From: Leptospira chreensis
Lineage (GTDB): Bacteria; Spirochaetota; Leptospiria; Leptospirales; Leptospiraceae
DNA: 64,000 nucleotides
Assembly: GCF_016919165.1 (NCBI RefSeq)
Contig: NZ_JAFFPS010000055.1
Span: forward strand, 26,027-90,026
Reading direction: 5' to 3'
The notes under the pieces were generated by a model. That model was not told where the DNA came from. It saw only the letters and a list, made by a program, of their open reading frames with translations, and searched no databases. Both the position numbers and the translations under genes were made by a program. This document shows, in pieces, positions 53,348 to 62,591 of this stretch (its first letter is position 1; each line of letters opens with the position of its first letter).

Positions 53348-54015
53348 CCAAGGAAAAATTCGATTTGATTCAAATTCAAAAATTCATTTATCTATCTTTC
53401 CATAAGTTCGCTGTCCTGGTTTTGCTATTTTCAACGCTGATTCCGCTAAAGGATCTCAGCTCAATTTCTATCCCAAAGGAAAATTGGAATTTGGTTTTGT
53501 ATGGAGGTATCTTTACCACTACCGATCTCATTCCGATTGTGTTTCGGCAGAAAACGGATTATAAAGAATCTTATATTGGTAGTTTGGGAATTTCCAGACC
53601 ACTCGACTATCGGATTCGTTGGTTTGATTTTTTATGGGAAGGAAATGTGACCAAACATTTTGGTGAAATGAACCATTGGGAGATGAATGGTTTCTATATT
53701 GTTAAAATCAATAGAATGTTCGATTCGCCTTTTAGTTTGTCCTTGGGGGAAGGTTTGTCTCTCGCCTCCGAAAATCCAAAATTAGAAAACAAAGCCAAAG
53801 GATATTATCTAGACGGATTACAAAAGGACGAAATTGAATCAAGAGCACTTCTCAACTATATGATGGTGGAATTTAGTTCTTATTTACCTTTTGAAAGAAA
53901 AACGGAACTCTTTATACGAGTCCACCATAGGTCAGGGATTTTTGGATTGTATTGCCCACCAGATCCCAATTGTGGATCTAATTTTGTGAGTTATGGACTT
54001 CGGACTTCTTTTTGA
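53311..54015 (+). CDS. Hypothetical outer-membrane protein, possibly PagL-like
   Basis: 234 residues with a hydrophobic N-terminal segment (~28-46) and a beta-rich rest. The C-terminal part FIRVHHRSGIFGLY, then GSNFVSYGLRTSF, resembles short outer-membrane barrels; the HRS triplet matches the H-x-S motif of the lipid A deacylase PagL, but no matching Glu is evident. It overlaps the preceding lipoprotein by 37 bases, so it is co-translated. The start codon is uncertain. Confidence 0.6.
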   Translation: MGKTKPRLVSTITKEKFDLIQIQKFIYLSFHKFAVLVLLFSTLIPLKDLSSISIPKENWNLVLYGGIFTTTDLIPIVFRQKTDYKESYIGSLGISRPLDYRIRWFDFLWEGNVTKHFGEMNHWEMNGFYIVKINRMFDSPFSLSLGEGLSLASENPKLENKAKGYYLDGLQKDEIESRALLNYMMVEFSSYLPFERKTELFIRVHHRSGIFGLYCPPDPNCGSNFVSYGLRTSF

Positions 54016-54075
54016 TTCCACAGTGCAAATTACAAATTTGACACTGCGAAACCAATTCATAGAACTTATAAAAAA

Positions 54076-54759
54076 CTAATTTGGATTTGTTTTGGTTGGT
54101 TCTTTGATCCAATCAAACTTTGCGTCTTTATGTTTTCCTTCTTCCGCTAACTTCTGTACGTTGAGGAGAGATTCATAAGGAGTATCTGTTAAAACCAAAT
54201 TAATGACGGATTGGGGAACCGATCCACCTGGTTCAAAGTGAGCTTGGTATTCCACTTTGAGTTTTCCATTGGTTTGTGGAGTGATTCGCCAAACACCTTC
54301 AAAGTTTTCCATACGGGTCACACCGGAAGGAACTGGGCGGGCATTGGAATCCAATCGTTTGATTTTCATTACGGTCGCTAATGTTTTTTCGTTTTGTTCA
54401 AAACTTCGATCCATAATTAAATCGCGATCATTGACGGGCCAAGGAGCACCATTCCTCAGATAGACAACAGACTTTTTATCGGTTCCTGAAAGAACGGTGA
54501 GTTCCTTACATTGGTGGTAAAGATTTTTGCAGGAAGCCGGATCAATTAAGAGAGAAATGACTTGGGCAATCGAAGCATCGACTTCTGTTTTACCTAAAAA
54601 TTCATCTAGGTTGGAACCAGCAAAAGGACGAGTCAAAACTTGGATTCCTTTTTTGCGTTTGGACTCTGACCATTCCGAAGATTGTGCCGTAAGTGAGGAC
54701 AGACCGGAGAGCAGGGAAACTCCTACGAGTGTAAGTAGAATCAATTGTTTTTTTGTCAT
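54076..54759 (-). CDS. START-domain (lipid-binding) exported protein
   Basis: 227 residues. Signal peptide (~1-25, ending LTAQSS). Residues ~30-215 match the START domain: GIQVLTRPFAGSNLDEFLGKTEVDAS, YLRNGAPWPVNDRDLIM, and EYQAHFEPGGSVPQSVINLVL. START proteins bind hydrophobic ligands such as sterols or phospholipids. It follows the serine hydrolase gene by two bases, so they probably share a transcript. Confidence 0.88.
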   Translation of the reverse strand: MTKKQLILLTLVGVSLLSGLSSLTAQSSEWSESKRKKGIQVLTRPFAGSNLDEFLGKTEVDASIAQVISLLIDPASCKNLYHQCKELTVLSGTDKKSVVYLRNGAPWPVNDRDLIMDRSFEQNEKTLATVMKIKRLDSNARPVPSGVTRMENFEGVWRITPQTNGKLKVEYQAHFEPGGSVPQSVINLVLTDTPYESLLNVQKLAEEGKHKDAKFDWIKEPTKTNPN

Positions 54760-54761
54760 GG

Positions 54762-56009
54762 TTACTTTCCTATTTGAGTATGAATGAGTGGTCTAACTGT
54801 TTCTGCAAAGAATAATGAGGTTGAGGAAGCTGGTAACAAACTCAATCCATTTTTTCTTCCTATATTATTTACAGCCAGTATCGCCATATAACTACGATTT
54901 TTATCGATCCAAGGATAAAATCCATTGATCCCAATACTGTGTGAGATAAGGTCTTTATCACATTCTGCGGGAATATCCGTAGTTGTACAAAATCTCCAGT
55001 TCCCGAGGCCGTATTGCCACCGATATCCAAAAGCGGAGAATTGAGAGTATCCAATCTTTGCGCCATTGTATTGGTCTGCCAAAATTTCAGTCACAGAAGT
55101 CGTGGAGAGAAAATTAGCAATATTGGCACCTGAGGAATTTTTCGCCGTGCCATTGGTTAATAGTGAATTGATCATTCTCGCATAATGTTCCGGGGAGATG
55201 GTCAGTCCGTAGGCACCAGACAAACTTCCATCAGTGTCTTCCCCTGTTCTGGAATTTCCTCTCCAAACGGCTTGGCTTGCATCCCAACCTAACGGAGTTA
55301 CAATGAGTTGTGTGAACATCGTATTCCAAGTTTTACCACAAGAAATCTCTAACATCCGTTGTGCGACTGCCATATGATTGGAATTGTATTGGTATAAGGC
55401 ACCTGGCGTTCCCGTGGATTGGTCACGGATCTCACTCACACAAGTATCTTTTTGAGTACCTGTGGCGCCCACTGGCAATGTGGAGATACAAGTTGCTTGT
55501 CCCGATCCATTGCCACCACCAGCATTGAGTCCTGAGGTGAAGGATAATAATTGGCGAAGGGTGATTGTCCCTTTGGTCCCTGTCCAACCTAGGATTTCTC
55601 CCGTCGTTCTACTGAGGGAAAGAGCTCCACCAGTGACACAAGTTCCCGTAGTCACCGTACCACAACCGGCATAGGTTCCACTATTAGTATTACAATCTAT
55701 GGCCCGCATGGCGGTAATGGCGGTCACCCATTTGGATCCAGAAGCGATGGGCCGGTAGGTATTATATTCTAATGTAGATTGTCTCGCATAAATCCTGTTA
55801 CCCGATTGGTCATAGACTTGGAAACTGGCGCCTTCATCGGTAGTTTTTGCATATTGATCAAAACAAGTATCGAGACTAAAACAAGAGCTGGCTATACCTG
55901 CTAAAAGTATGGACCTGGCATCTTTGTCCGTTTCAACAGATTTTAGACAATCGGCAAAAAAACAAAACGATAAGAGAGAGATTAATAATATATAGAAATT
56001 AGATTTCAT
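54762..56009 (-). CDS. Serine hydrolase (class C beta-lactamase/esterase-like) lipoprotein
   Basis: About 415 residues from the ATG at 56009, preceded by GAGGAG; the ATG at 56021 overlaps that site. Signal ends FFADC. The SxxK motif is SGSK in IASGSKWVTAI (~residue 95), and the Tyr motif lies in YQYNSNHMAVAQRML. The third box may be SHSIGING. Members hydrolyse esters, peptides or beta-lactams; the Ser/Gly/Thr-rich insert at ~110-200 is unusual. Part of a three-gene run with a lipoprotein and the START protein. Confidence 0.85.
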   Translation of the reverse strand: MKSNFYILLISLLSFCFFADCLKSVETDKDARSILLAGIASSCFSLDTCFDQYAKTTDEGASFQVYDQSGNRIYARQSTLEYNTYRPIASGSKWVTAITAMRAIDCNTNSGTYAGCGTVTTGTCVTGGALSLSRTTGEILGWTGTKGTITLRQLLSFTSGLNAGGGNGSGQATCISTLPVGATGTQKDTCVSEIRDQSTGTPGALYQYNSNHMAVAQRMLEISCGKTWNTMFTQLIVTPLGWDASQAVWRGNSRTGEDTDGSLSGAYGLTISPEHYARMINSLLTNGTAKNSSGANIANFLSTTSVTEILADQYNGAKIGYSQFSAFGYRWQYGLGNWRFCTTTDIPAECDKDLISHSIGINGFYPWIDKNRSYMAILAVNNIGRKNGLSLLPASSTSLFFAETVRPLIHTQIGK

Positions 56010-56021
56010 AAGACTCCTCAT

Positions 56022-56495
56022 TTAAAAACGAATTGGTTCGATCGTAATGATTTTCCCTGTATTTTCTAAATCACAGGAGGCAAACTCCGGTAGAAGAATC
56101 GCATCACGAGTGAATCCCCCAGCAGTTGTTAAACCATCATATACACTTCCCAAAACCAAAGCTCCTTTGGTACGGATATCGGATTCACATTGTAAAACAG
56201 AGGATTCCATAAAGGATTCATTATCTTCAATTTCCGCAAGATAGGAATAAAGGATTTTGGCTAAAACACCATTGATGAGTAGAAGGGGAGAGATGGGCCC
56301 TTGCCCTCCTTTCATTCCTGATTGGGCAAGCCAAAACGCGGAAGCGGTTGATTCTGCCTCGAAAATCGCATCGGAGATTCTTTTTTTTGCTTCTGAACCT
56401 TTGATAGCGCCATAGGTCGGAATTCCTATTCCTTCCGTAAGCATACAATTTGTCAGAAAAACAAAGAAAAGAATGGCTAGAAACATTTGTTTCAT
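56022..56495 (-). CDS. Hypothetical lipoprotein
   Basis: 157 residues. The signal peptide ends FLTNC (Cys 17). Mature part: IPTYGAIKGSEAKKRISDAIFEAE and a C-terminal half with two Cys residues (VLQCESD, ASCDLEN) that could pair. It resembles a family of small lipoproteins in Leptospira, but I cannot name it. It is the first gene of the run that includes the serine hydrolase. Confidence 0.72.
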   Translation of the reverse strand: MKQMFLAILFFVFLTNCMLTEGIGIPTYGAIKGSEAKKRISDAIFEAESTASAFWLAQSGMKGGQGPISPLLLINGVLAKILYSYLAEIEDNESFMESSVLQCESDIRTKGALVLGSVYDGLTTAGGFTRDAILLPEFASCDLENTGKIITIEPIRF

Positions 56496-56518
56496 GAAAT
56501 TTTTATCCTTAATAGAGA

Positions 56519-57229
56519 ATGAAACGGTCTGTAAACTTTTCCTTTCACCACATGGTTCGGATTCCTGAACCAGAACTTATGGAAGATCCTACCCAAGTAG
56601 AATCTTATGCTAAGGCTGATTTTGAGACGGCTCATTCGTTTCTCATTCGAAAATTTCAAGATAGACTTCCCCAAAGATTTACACCCGAATCCATTTTGGA
56701 TTTAGGTTGTGGGCCTGGGGATATGTCGTCTCGGTTGTACTCACAATTTCCGATGGCGAATTTTACGTTTCTAGATGGTTCCGAATTCATGATAGATCTT
56801 TGTAAGAAGCGTATTGACACACTTGTGTCAAAAAAAAGAAACAATAAAATTGATTTTAAAAACGAACTCATTCAGGACTTTGTTCCCGAATCCCCTTATG
56901 ATTTAGTGTTTTCGAATTCTTTATTACACCATATCCATGATCCATTTGAATTTTGGGGAGCCGTGCAAAGGTCGATCCATCCAGATAGTTTTATCTTTAT
57001 CTCTGATTTGATGAGACCTGACTCTCTGGTTAGTGCAAATCAACTAATAGAGCGTTATGCGAATGATGAACCTGAAATTTTAAAAAAAGATTTTTACAAT
57101 AGTTTACTAGCAGCATATCGAATCGAAGAAGTAAAAGAAATGTTAGAGATCGTTCGATTGGATTCAAAATTAAATTTAGAACCAGTCACAGACAGGCATT
57201 GGATTTGTTATTCCAAACCTAGGCATTAA
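56519..57229 (+). CDS. Class I SAM-dependent methyltransferase
   Basis: 236 residues. Motif I is ILDLGCGPGDMSSRL (~60-75), motif II FLDGSEFMIDLC, and FSNSLLHHIHDPFEFW marks the active-site region. The substrate is unknown. The ATG at 56519 has only a weak AGAG upstream; an ATG at 56552 is possible. Divergent from the lipoprotein gene. Confidence 0.9.
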   Translation: MKRSVNFSFHHMVRIPEPELMEDPTQVESYAKADFETAHSFLIRKFQDRLPQRFTPESILDLGCGPGDMSSRLYSQFPMANFTFLDGSEFMIDLCKKRIDTLVSKKRNNKIDFKNELIQDFVPESPYDLVFSNSLLHHIHDPFEFWGAVQRSIHPDSFIFISDLMRPDSLVSANQLIERYANDEPEILKKDFYNSLLAAYRIEEVKEMLEIVRLDSKLNLEPVTDRHWICYSKPRH

Positions 57230-57237
57230 CTTCTAAT

Positions 57238-59937
57238 TTAAATCGGAGAAATTTCTTCTAACAACCAGTCGTCCACTTTCTTTGGAATTTCCTTGTTACA
57301 AAATTCACAATGAGTTGCATCCAATTCCGGAAAAGCCGCTCCACAGTTTTGGCAACTCATTTCGGAAAAACCCAAATTAGCTGATCGATTCACCGACAAA
57401 CTCAGTTTAATTTGATTTCTACGGTGTTCTGGAATCAGATTTTTTCTTGTAGAGGCACTCCAACGAATTTCACAAACGATGGTTTGGGGCGATGATTCTA
57501 AATTCCATTGGATGACTTTACAAGAACCGATCACCGGTAAAAACAAAGGTGACCTGCCTGATTCGCCTAATGACTGCATAGCGCGCTCTGTGCTTTCTCG
57601 GCTTAGAACCAAACTATGGGGTAATGATTGGAATTGGATGTATTTCCAAAAAACAGCAGAAGCTCGGTCTTCCAAAATCTGTTTGGAGATTCCATTCCCA
57701 TTTGTGATTGATTGTAATTTCTCTATCGAAGTGGATTCCCATTCGACAGTTTGTGTGATCTCGGTCAAAACCCAATCAGATTCTCCAGAATTGAAAATCA
57801 CTCCGCAATACTGGCATTTGGTGGACTTGTGTGATCGTGGTGAGTTGGCACCGCAAGCAGGGCAATGGTTATGGACCAAATCAACCTTGGGTTTGGTCGT
57901 GGCGGAAAGTTTCCTTGTAAAGGAATGCACTTCTTCATAGGTTTTTGTAGAAGACGAATGGAGTTCTTTTTGGATTTTTTCTTCTTTAGTGTCAGTAGGA
58001 AATATTTGGTCTTTAGATCTACATCGGAGTTTGAGATGAATGGTTTGGTATTCCGATTCCAACTCCAAATCTAATATCTCTACAGAGAGAACTGAGAAAT
58101 TTTTCATTCGATTGGTTTCTTTGTCTATCTCTCGTAACAAACGCAGTTGGATCGAAAACCTTTGGAATACGGCCGCAGAGAGATAATTTCTCACCGGTTC
58201 CATATTTCCTTTGTCCCAAGCCAAAACGGTTTGCTCTGCTATATGGGTGACCTTCTTTGAAAATTCCTCCCAATCAAAATCGGGATCTGCTATTTGGATT
58301 TTTTTGAGGATGGAATTTAGTTTGGTATTGTATTTTCGTTTCCTGTTGGCTTTCGAAATAAAGAAAAAACCAATGATGAGAAACGACGAACTGAGTAATC
58401 CGATCACAATCAAATAAGCGGAATGGCTACCCGAACCCGGTGAATGATAGAAAGCATTGAGAACCGCATAAGAAACGAGAAGCGGATTGTAAAAGAAGGA
58501 TTTGTTCGGTTCTCGAACACGAAGATAGAGATTATAGTTTGCAGGAACGACTGCATTCCACTGGAAGAGAAACCCGGAGTTTGTCCATTCTGGTTGAATT
58601 GGTATGAGGATTGTATTTTGGTCTTCGTAGCTGGTGCAAAACTCACAATCCTGGATCACCAATTCCACTCTGGCATTTTCTTTGTTGATGGGGGATTCAC
58701 TCTCCACTTGCATTTGGAAAGATTCCATATCCAAATTGTTATTTTTTTCCAGTCCCGTGATCCGAATCCAATGTTCGGTTCCTTTGTTTTTTCGATTCGA
58801 AGTTTCCCCTAATGTGCTATAGGCGAATGAAAATGTTTTAGATTTTGTATTTAGGTTTTCTTGGAATTTGATTAAACTGGCACTAAAAAGATGCCAAAAG
58901 GAATTTTCCAATCCTTCTAAACCATAAGTGATTTGATAACTCGGTGTTACCATTTGATTCCAATCAAATTCCCCAAATTGACGAAACTGAAAAAGCCCGA
59001 AGGCGATATGTAATGGATCAGAATTTAGGTATTGCAAAGGAATTTCGATTTCTGATTGGTAGTGTTGGCTCCCGTTATTTTTTAAAATCACCTTTTCTTT
59101 CAATCGGTAACTATTGTTTAGCGAATCAATCGTTGTCTTTTTAGTTTTGGAAAGATTAAGATTGAATTTGGCATCGAGAGTCGGCAAATCAATGAAAACG
59201 ATGGAATTAATTTCTTTTGTTTTGTTGTTAGGCGAAAAATGAATGCTATGACTGCTTTTTTCTGTGACGGCTGGTTCTTTTACATATTCACCTAGTGTTG
59301 TATCGATTCTTTCTTCATACAATTGCAAATTGGGAGAGATGGTTCCAGGATCCCAAGTGATATCCAAGGAAAAAGGGGGTGAATCGTTACTGGTTTTGGG
59401 AAACCTCCAATGAACCAAAGGGAGTGTTCCGAACCACTGCACGGTTTGGAGAATTTTGTATTCCAGTGCGATTTTGGTTTCAGGATTATCTTTCGCTTCA
59501 TCCCAATAAATGTCTATGGAATCATAGTTATGCGAAAAATTAAATTTTTCGGGTGAGACTTTTATGTCGGTAACTTGCCAATTTTCTTGGTGGAAAAATT
59601 GCGGACGTCGAATTCCTAAATTGGATTGTTTTGCAAGAACGGTAAATGATTCCTGCACCAAGGCAGATCCATCTGATTGCAAATGGATACCAATTTTGTG
59701 GTCTTTGGTATTGAAATAAAGACTGGGAGTACTCGGACTGGAATAGGAGGAAGAGCTATATCCCGATTTTGTATTAGAAGAACTGGAAGATTTAGAATAA
59801 GATGACGAACTGGAACGATAGCTACTAGAACTAGATGAGGAAGAAGAGGATCTATAAGAATCACCCATCCCGGGTCTTGGATCGAGAGATACCGAAACAA
59901 AAATCCCGAACAGAATGAAATAAAATCCTTTAAGCAA
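57238..59937 (-). CDS. DUF2207-like membrane protein with Tim44-like domain and two zinc ribbons
   Basis: 899 residues. Signal peptide; a Ser-rich low-complexity stretch (~28-70); a long beta-rich extracytoplasmic region resembling DUF2207 (~75-500); one membrane helix (~510-530); then a cytoplasmic Tim44-like domain (~545-650: DPDFDWEEFSKKVTHIAEQTVLAWDKGN). A first zinc ribbon (CPAC...CQYC, ~695-717), a second Tim44-like part and a final zinc ribbon (CQNC...CEFC, ~862-882) follow. The function is unknown. It overlaps the TerB-like gene by eight bases, so the two are expressed together. Confidence 0.78.
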   Translation of the reverse strand: MLKGFYFILFGIFVSVSLDPRPGMGDSYRSSSSSSSSSSYRSSSSSYSKSSSSSNTKSGYSSSSYSSPSTPSLYFNTKDHKIGIHLQSDGSALVQESFTVLAKQSNLGIRRPQFFHQENWQVTDIKVSPEKFNFSHNYDSIDIYWDEAKDNPETKIALEYKILQTVQWFGTLPLVHWRFPKTSNDSPPFSLDITWDPGTISPNLQLYEERIDTTLGEYVKEPAVTEKSSHSIHFSPNNKTKEINSIVFIDLPTLDAKFNLNLSKTKKTTIDSLNNSYRLKEKVILKNNGSQHYQSEIEIPLQYLNSDPLHIAFGLFQFRQFGEFDWNQMVTPSYQITYGLEGLENSFWHLFSASLIKFQENLNTKSKTFSFAYSTLGETSNRKNKGTEHWIRITGLEKNNNLDMESFQMQVESESPINKENARVELVIQDCEFCTSYEDQNTILIPIQPEWTNSGFLFQWNAVVPANYNLYLRVREPNKSFFYNPLLVSYAVLNAFYHSPGSGSHSAYLIVIGLLSSSFLIIGFFFISKANRKRKYNTKLNSILKKIQIADPDFDWEEFSKKVTHIAEQTVLAWDKGNMEPVRNYLSAAVFQRFSIQLRLLREIDKETNRMKNFSVLSVEILDLELESEYQTIHLKLRCRSKDQIFPTDTKEEKIQKELHSSSTKTYEEVHSFTRKLSATTKPKVDLVHNHCPACGANSPRSHKSTKCQYCGVIFNSGESDWVLTEITQTVEWESTSIEKLQSITNGNGISKQILEDRASAVFWKYIQFQSLPHSLVLSRESTERAMQSLGESGRSPLFLPVIGSCKVIQWNLESSPQTIVCEIRWSASTRKNLIPEHRRNQIKLSLSVNRSANLGFSEMSCQNCGAAFPELDATHCEFCNKEIPKKVDDWLLEEISPI

Positions 59938-60466
59938 GGTATTTCTTTTCGACCCTAACTTTGTCCATATGACTAATTTTCAGTTCATTTGCGAGATCTT
60001 CTAAAAATCGAATTTCTTCCTGGTTCAGAGCTCCATCGGATGCGACAATACAAACGGCATCTTCAAAAAAATTCAACGCGTACTCATCGTTATCCGATAC
60101 CACTTTGGTAATGGTTTTCATCGGAAGGGGATTTTCAAAAGTTTTGGAAAGGATCTCTAGAACTGGTTTTTTCTGGGCTTGGAATCCGCTTAAGAGACAA
60201 CCGGGTTCAAAGAGTACGTTTACCAGCTCTCCAACAATATCCCCTTCTTTCTTTTTGAACTGGCCATCGGCGTTGCAAGCATACGACCACAAACTGAGAA
60301 GGACTTTGGCATATTCAATATGAAGGTCACTTTCAATGTCCAGAGTCGATTGGATCGATTCCGGGTGTTTGTCTTTGTTCCCTTTGACTTGTTTCAAATT
60401 TTGAACGATTTTCTTTGCCATAACAAACAGGAATTTTATTGCTTTGGATTCTTCCATCAACTTCAT
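59930..60466 (-). CDS. TerB-like protein
   Basis: 178 residues, all helical, no signal. The C-terminal half has the TerB/DjlA N-terminal-domain pattern: LLSLWSYACNADGQFKKKEGDIVGELV, and CIVASDGALNQEEIRFLEDLANEL, with acidic metal-binding positions (ADG, SDG). TerB domains bind metal and associate with membrane complexes. It lies immediately upstream of the DUF2207/Tim44-like protein, with an eight-base overlap. Confidence 0.82.
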   Translation of the reverse strand: MKLMEESKAIKFLFVMAKKIVQNLKQVKGNKDKHPESIQSTLDIESDLHIEYAKVLLSLWSYACNADGQFKKKEGDIVGELVNVLFEPGCLLSGFQAQKKPVLEILSKTFENPLPMKTITKVVSDNDEYALNFFEDAVCIVASDGALNQEEIRFLEDLANELKISHMDKVRVEKKYLA

Positions 60467-60541
60467 TTTTTTACTCTTTTCTTGATTTTTCCTAAAAATG
60501 GGCTGAATTGGAACTTCGAATCAGGAAACTGGAATTAATCT

Positions 60542-62587
60542 ATGCCGAAAAACATATTAGTTACAAGTGCTCTTCCCTATGCCAACGGTTCCATCCACTT
60601 AGGCCATGTTTTGGAAGCAGTCCAAACAGATATCTGGGTACGTTTCCAAAAGTTAGTTGGGAACAGTTGTTATTTTTTCTGTGCTGATGACACACATGGA
60701 ACTCCGATCATGATTGCCGCAAAAAAAGCAGGCAAAACTCCCGAGTCCATGATCGAAGAGGTACAGAAGGAACATTATAAAGATCTCTCCTCTTTTGGAG
60801 TGTCGTATGATAACTATTATACGACAAATTCAGAAGAGAATAAAAAATACTCTGAGTCTATCTATCTTACCTTAAAGAAAAACGGGCATATTGTTGCTCG
60901 CAACATTGAACAGTCGTATTGCGAACATGATCAGATGTTTTTACCCGACAGGTTCATCAAAGGAACTTGTCCAAAGTGCGGTGCCAAAGACCAATACGGA
61001 GATTCTTGTGAAGTTTGCGGAACCAGTTACTCTCCCAAAGATTTAAAGGACTCGTATTGTTCTATCTGTGGAACAACGCCCGTACTCAAAGAATCCAAAC
61101 ATTTATTTTTTAAACTCCAAGACTTCCAATCTCAATTACAAACTTGGATGGAAGAGGGAAGTCGGTTGAATGAAGGAGCCCAGAAAAAACTAAAGGAATG
61201 GTTTACCTCTGGGTTACAAGAATGGGATATCAGTCGCGATGGCCCTTACTTTGGTTTTGCGATCCCAGAAGAAGAAAATAAATATTTTTATGTTTGGTTG
61301 GATGCTCCTATTGGGTATATGGCATCGGCATTAAACTTTTTTAAAGATGAAAAGAAGTTTAATGAATTTTGGAAAAAGGGAAAGGGAGAAATTGTTCACT
61401 TCATCGGAAAGGACATTCTGTACTTTCACGGGCTTTTTTGGCCAGCGATGCTTATGGGATCTGGTTATAATACTCCAGCCCAACTCAATGTTCATGGTTT
61501 TTTAACTGTGAACGGGGAAAAAATGTCCAAATCCAGGGGAACATTTATCAATGCTTCTACCTTTGCAAAACATTTGGATGTGGAACATTTCCGATTTTAT
61601 CTTGCCTGTCGCTTGGGTTCTGGAATGGAAGATGTGGATATTTCTTTCGATGATTTTGTATCCAGGGTCAATTCCGATCTGATTGGAAATTTAGTGAACT
61701 TGGTATCTCGCGTTTCCACTTCTATTCTAGATAAAATGGATCGGAAGTTAGGAGTTCTTTCTTCGGAAGGAAAATCACTTGTTGGAGAGCTTCTTTCTAA
61801 AGATGCAGAAATTCGGGAAGCCTACGATTCGCGTAACTATTCTAAGGTGATGCGAGAAATTACAGGGCTCGGCGATAAAGTGAACAAATATGTAAATGAT
61901 TATGCTCCTTGGAACCTCATCAAAACCGATGTGGAAAAAGCAAGAGAGGTAGTCACCACTTCTCTTAACTGTGCCAAGATTCTATTTACTTATTTGGCTC
62001 CGGTAACACCGAACATAGTGAGTTCACTTGCATCTCTATTTCAAGTGCCAAATTTAAGTTTCTTAAATCTGGCAGAAACCTTGGAAAATAAAGTCCTTGG
62101 GCCATACCAAATGTTATCAAAACGCGTTGAGGAAAAAAATATTTCACTTATGATTCAGGAAACCAAAGAAGCCTTTGAAAAAGCAAATCCAGAGAAGTCT
62201 AAACCAGAACCAGGGAAAACACAAAACTCCGATTCAGGTTCTGCTACGGTTTCAGAAGATGGTTTTATCACCATTGATGAACTTTCCAAAGTAGAACTTC
62301 GGGTTGGACTTATTCTCGAAGCAAACCCTGTGGAAGGGGCCGACAAACTTCTGTATGTGAAAGTAAACTTGGGAGAAAAGGGAATCAAAAATGTATTTGC
62401 TGGGATCAAAGCCAGTTATACGGCCGAAGAGTTGGTTGGAAAAAAAGTGGTAGTGGTTGCCAACTTAAAACCTCGCCAAATGAAATTCGGTTTATCGGAA
62501 GCGATGTTACTAGCATCAGGAAAAGAGAAAACTTTATCTTTATTTGTTCCTGATCGTGACGCAAATCCTGGGGATCTTTTAAAATAA
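60542..62587 (+). CDS. metG: Methionyl-tRNA synthetase
   Basis: 681 residues. Class I synthetase with SALPYANGSIHLGH (HIGH-type), a zinc knuckle region with four CxxC pairs (CPKC, CEVC, CSIC among them, ~140-175), WLDAPIGY and the KMSKS loop (EKMSKSRG). The C-terminal ~100 residues are the Trbp111-like OB fold (DELSKVELRVGLILEANPVEGADKLL) that binds tRNA, after a Lys/Pro/Ser linker. It charges tRNA-Met for translation initiation and elongation. Five bases before the adenylate cyclase gene. Confidence 0.97.
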   Translation: MPKNILVTSALPYANGSIHLGHVLEAVQTDIWVRFQKLVGNSCYFFCADDTHGTPIMIAAKKAGKTPESMIEEVQKEHYKDLSSFGVSYDNYYTTNSEENKKYSESIYLTLKKNGHIVARNIEQSYCEHDQMFLPDRFIKGTCPKCGAKDQYGDSCEVCGTSYSPKDLKDSYCSICGTTPVLKESKHLFFKLQDFQSQLQTWMEEGSRLNEGAQKKLKEWFTSGLQEWDISRDGPYFGFAIPEEENKYFYVWLDAPIGYMASALNFFKDEKKFNEFWKKGKGEIVHFIGKDILYFHGLFWPAMLMGSGYNTPAQLNVHGFLTVNGEKMSKSRGTFINASTFAKHLDVEHFRFYLACRLGSGMEDVDISFDDFVSRVNSDLIGNLVNLVSRVSTSILDKMDRKLGVLSSEGKSLVGELLSKDAEIREAYDSRNYSKVMREITGLGDKVNKYVNDYAPWNLIKTDVEKAREVVTTSLNCAKILFTYLAPVTPNIVSSLASLFQVPNLSFLNLAETLENKVLGPYQMLSKRVEEKNISLMIQETKEAFEKANPEKSKPEPGKTQNSDSGSATVSEDGFITIDELSKVELRVGLILEANPVEGADKLLYVKVNLGEKGIKNVFAGIKASYTAEELVGKKVVVVANLKPRQMKFGLSEAMLLASGKEKTLSLFVPDRDANPGDLLK

Positions 62588-62591
62588 ACCA

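Noticed and set aside
54762..56009. Calling the serine hydrolase a true beta-lactamase
   Set aside because: SxxK and a Tyr motif are present, but the same fold is shared by esterases and peptidases, and the third box is uncertain.
59616..59900. Alternative frame in the Ser-rich N-terminal part of the DUF2207-like protein
   Set aside because: It arises from the repeated Ser codons read in another frame.
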